From the NCBI GenBank assembly GCA_016206385.1, contig JACQRS010000291.1, forward strand, positions 1 to 6,953: 6,953 nucleotides of DNA, in the 5' to 3' direction. The notes below the pieces were generated by a model, which ran no database searches, had not been told where the DNA came from, and worked only from the letters and a program-made list of their open reading frames with translations. How positions within the stretch are numbered: position 1 is the stretch's first letter; every line of letters begins with the position of its first letter. Source of the DNA: Candidatus Rokuibacteriota bacterium (GTDB lineage: Bacteria; Methylomirabilota; Methylomirabilia; Rokubacteriales; CSP1-6). Both the position numbers and the translations under genes were made by a program. Positions 5,921-6,953 of this stretch are shown piece after piece.

Positions 5921-6931
5921 GTGTATCCTTCCCGGGCCGTGGAGAAATGCCGCGCCGCGCTTTTCTGCGCCGCCCTGCTGGCCGTGTCGCTTCCCGCCTC
6001 CGAGGCCCGCGCGGGGCCCCGCCGCCTCGCCTGCGAGGCGGCGGACCTCTCCGGCCACTTTCCCGACCCACCCTGCCGCGCGCAGTGCGGCGTCGATTGT
6101 TGCCACGGCTTCGCAGCGGTCGCGCTGGCCGAGGCCGCCCTCTTTCAACGCACCGGCAGCAAGATCGCCCTTTCCGAGGCGGACCTGCTGCTCCAGTGGC
6201 TCAAGGGGCGGGCCGCCGACAAGGGCCAGTCATGGTCCGAGTTCTGGAAGGGCGTCTCGACCGAAGAGCACTACGGGGCCGCCGTCAGCAACCTGGAGGG
6301 AGGACTCGCCGACAAGAGCCTGCAACTGATCCTGGACAACGGCATCATCGCCGACAAGCCCTCCGGCTTCAGGGGCTTCGCCGCGGGCTATACGCGCGCC
6401 CGGGAAGACCGGACCCTCCACGACTTCGAGCCCGAGGCCTCCCTTTCACGCGAGAGGGGCGCCGCGGACGGCGCCGGCCGCGCGGACCTCGCGCGGGAGC
6501 GCCTGCTCATCCGAAGGCTGCTGGGCGCCTACAAGGTCCGGCGGGTTCCCCTGAAAACGGCCTGGGTCGAGACGCCCCCCGGCGAAATGGCCAAGGAAGA
6601 GAAGGCAGGCCGCTTCTCCGACCCCTGGCGACGCGTCGAGGTCGACACCGCCCTGGCGTTGAGCGCCGAGCTCTGCGCCTCCAGGCCGGTCGCGGTCACG
6701 CTCGTGAAAGGATTCCAGTCGCACGTCCTGGCGCTCACCGGCTTCAGCGAGGAGGGCGGCGCGCTCGCCTTCCGGACCCGCGACTCCGGCGAGAAGAAGA
6801 TCACGGCGCTCAAGGAACGCCATCTCCGGCTGCTCGACAACGACGCCTACGTCCTGGACCTCTCGCCGGACGCCCAGCCCCCCTCGCCTGAGGATCTCGC
6901 CGCGCTGCTGGAGCTGGCCGCTCCGAAGTGA
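5921..6931 (+). CDS. Exported papain-like (clan CA) cysteine-peptidase-like protein
   Basis: A 336-residue protein beginning at a GTG; a second GTG at 5939 (residue 7) would also keep the signal peptide, and neither has a clear Shine-Dalgarno. Residues 10-31 form a hydrophobic signal segment ending ARA, a good signal peptidase I site. The segment at 50-97 (PPCRAQCGVDCCHGF, then ALAEAALFQRTG and LSEADLL) resembles the papain Gln-(x)-Cys-Gly-x-Cys-x2-Phe region with its following helix and 'LSE..L' motif. Likely active residues are Q55 and C61, though C60 is adjacent. Near the C-terminus, SHVLALTGFSEEGGALAFRTRDSG supplies the likely His268 and, where papain has Asn, Asp288. Compared with papain, CG-x-C has one extra residue and the usual Trp after Cys is His. 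The middle (about 100-240) is a charged, poorly recognisable insert. It may be an active peptidase, a divergent C1/C39-like enzyme, or a degenerate relative. It diverges from the caspase-like gene; joint action is inference. Confidence 0.75.
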   Translation: MYPSRAVEKCRAALFCAALLAVSLPASEARAGPRRLACEAADLSGHFPDPPCRAQCGVDCCHGFAAVALAEAALFQRTGSKIALSEADLLLQWLKGRAADKGQSWSEFWKGVSTEEHYGAAVSNLEGGLADKSLQLILDNGIIADKPSGFRGFAAGYTRAREDRTLHDFEPEASLSRERGAADGAGRADLARERLLIRRLLGAYKVRRVPLKTAWVETPPGEMAKEEKAGRFSDPWRRVEVDTALALSAELCASRPVAVTLVKGFQSHVLALTGFSEEGGALAFRTRDSGEKKITALKERHLRLLDNDAYVLDLSPDAQPPSPEDLAALLELAAPK

Positions 6932-6953
6932 CGCGCAAGCGCGGCTCCGAGCG

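Noticed and set aside
5916..5936. CCCGGG at 5916-5921 and 5931-5936 as a hairpin over the papain-like GTG start
   Set aside because: Each hexamer is self-palindromic and common at this GC content, so pairing of the two is not good evidence of a regulatory stem.
5887..6891. 334-codon plus-strand frame overlapping the papain-like gene
   Set aside because: Arg/Gly/Pro-rich shadow in another frame; the frame at 5921 has a signal peptide and papain-like motifs.
6932..6953. Possible terminator after the papain-like gene
   Set aside because: Only a 4-bp GCGC/GCGC stem is present, with no T-run before the window ends.
1..6953. CRISPR array, tRNA, rRNA, riboswitch or replication origin
   Set aside because: I saw no regularly spaced DNA repeats, no tRNA-like cloverleaf segments and no iterons. 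The recurring units found are protein-level helices or insertion-sequence ends.

Overview
This is a GC-rich bacterial window, probably from a chromosome. It holds two secreted or surface cysteine-protease-like genes, one large helical repeat protein and one intact insertion sequence. High GC together with exported caspase-like and papain-like proteins would suit lineages such as Myxococcota, Planctomycetota or GC-rich candidate phyla. Nothing in the window fixes the taxon.

Layout from right to left on the minus strand. A gene with a signal peptide (start near 5752, stop at 4076) encodes a clan CD caspase-like peptidase (His in SHG, Cys in DAC) followed by HEAT-like repeats. Its stop codon overlaps the start of a second gene (TGATG at 4078-4074), so the two were translationally coupled. 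The second gene encodes a long alpha-helical, Lys/Ala-rich protein with a recurring helix motif. It is still open at base 1, so at least 585 residues of the original reading frame are seen. Codon 7 of this second gene is interrupted by a complete 2316-bp insertion sequence (1742-4057) with 17-bp perfect terminal inverted repeats, a CATTC 5-bp target duplication, its own promoter (TTGACA-17-CATAAT) and one DDE transposase gene in the same orientation as the host operon.

The insertion did not simply kill the second gene. The transposase stop codon overlaps an ATG inside the element, giving the same TGATG coupling junction as before. From that ATG the reading frame runs through the terminal repeat into the interrupted gene in the correct frame. 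The first six native residues (MTGEQN) are replaced by about a dozen element-encoded residues, and the rest is open to the window edge. The element's promoter and the transposase stop may therefore now supply transcription and coupled translation of the host gene.

On the plus strand, diverging from the caspase gene across about 168 bp, is a gene (5921-6931) for an exported papain-like protein with a non-canonical active-site motif. Two exported cysteine-protease-like proteins side by side, one co-transcribed with an uncharacterised repeat protein, is the unit I would follow up as a possibly undescribed system. Its function cannot be read from the sequence.
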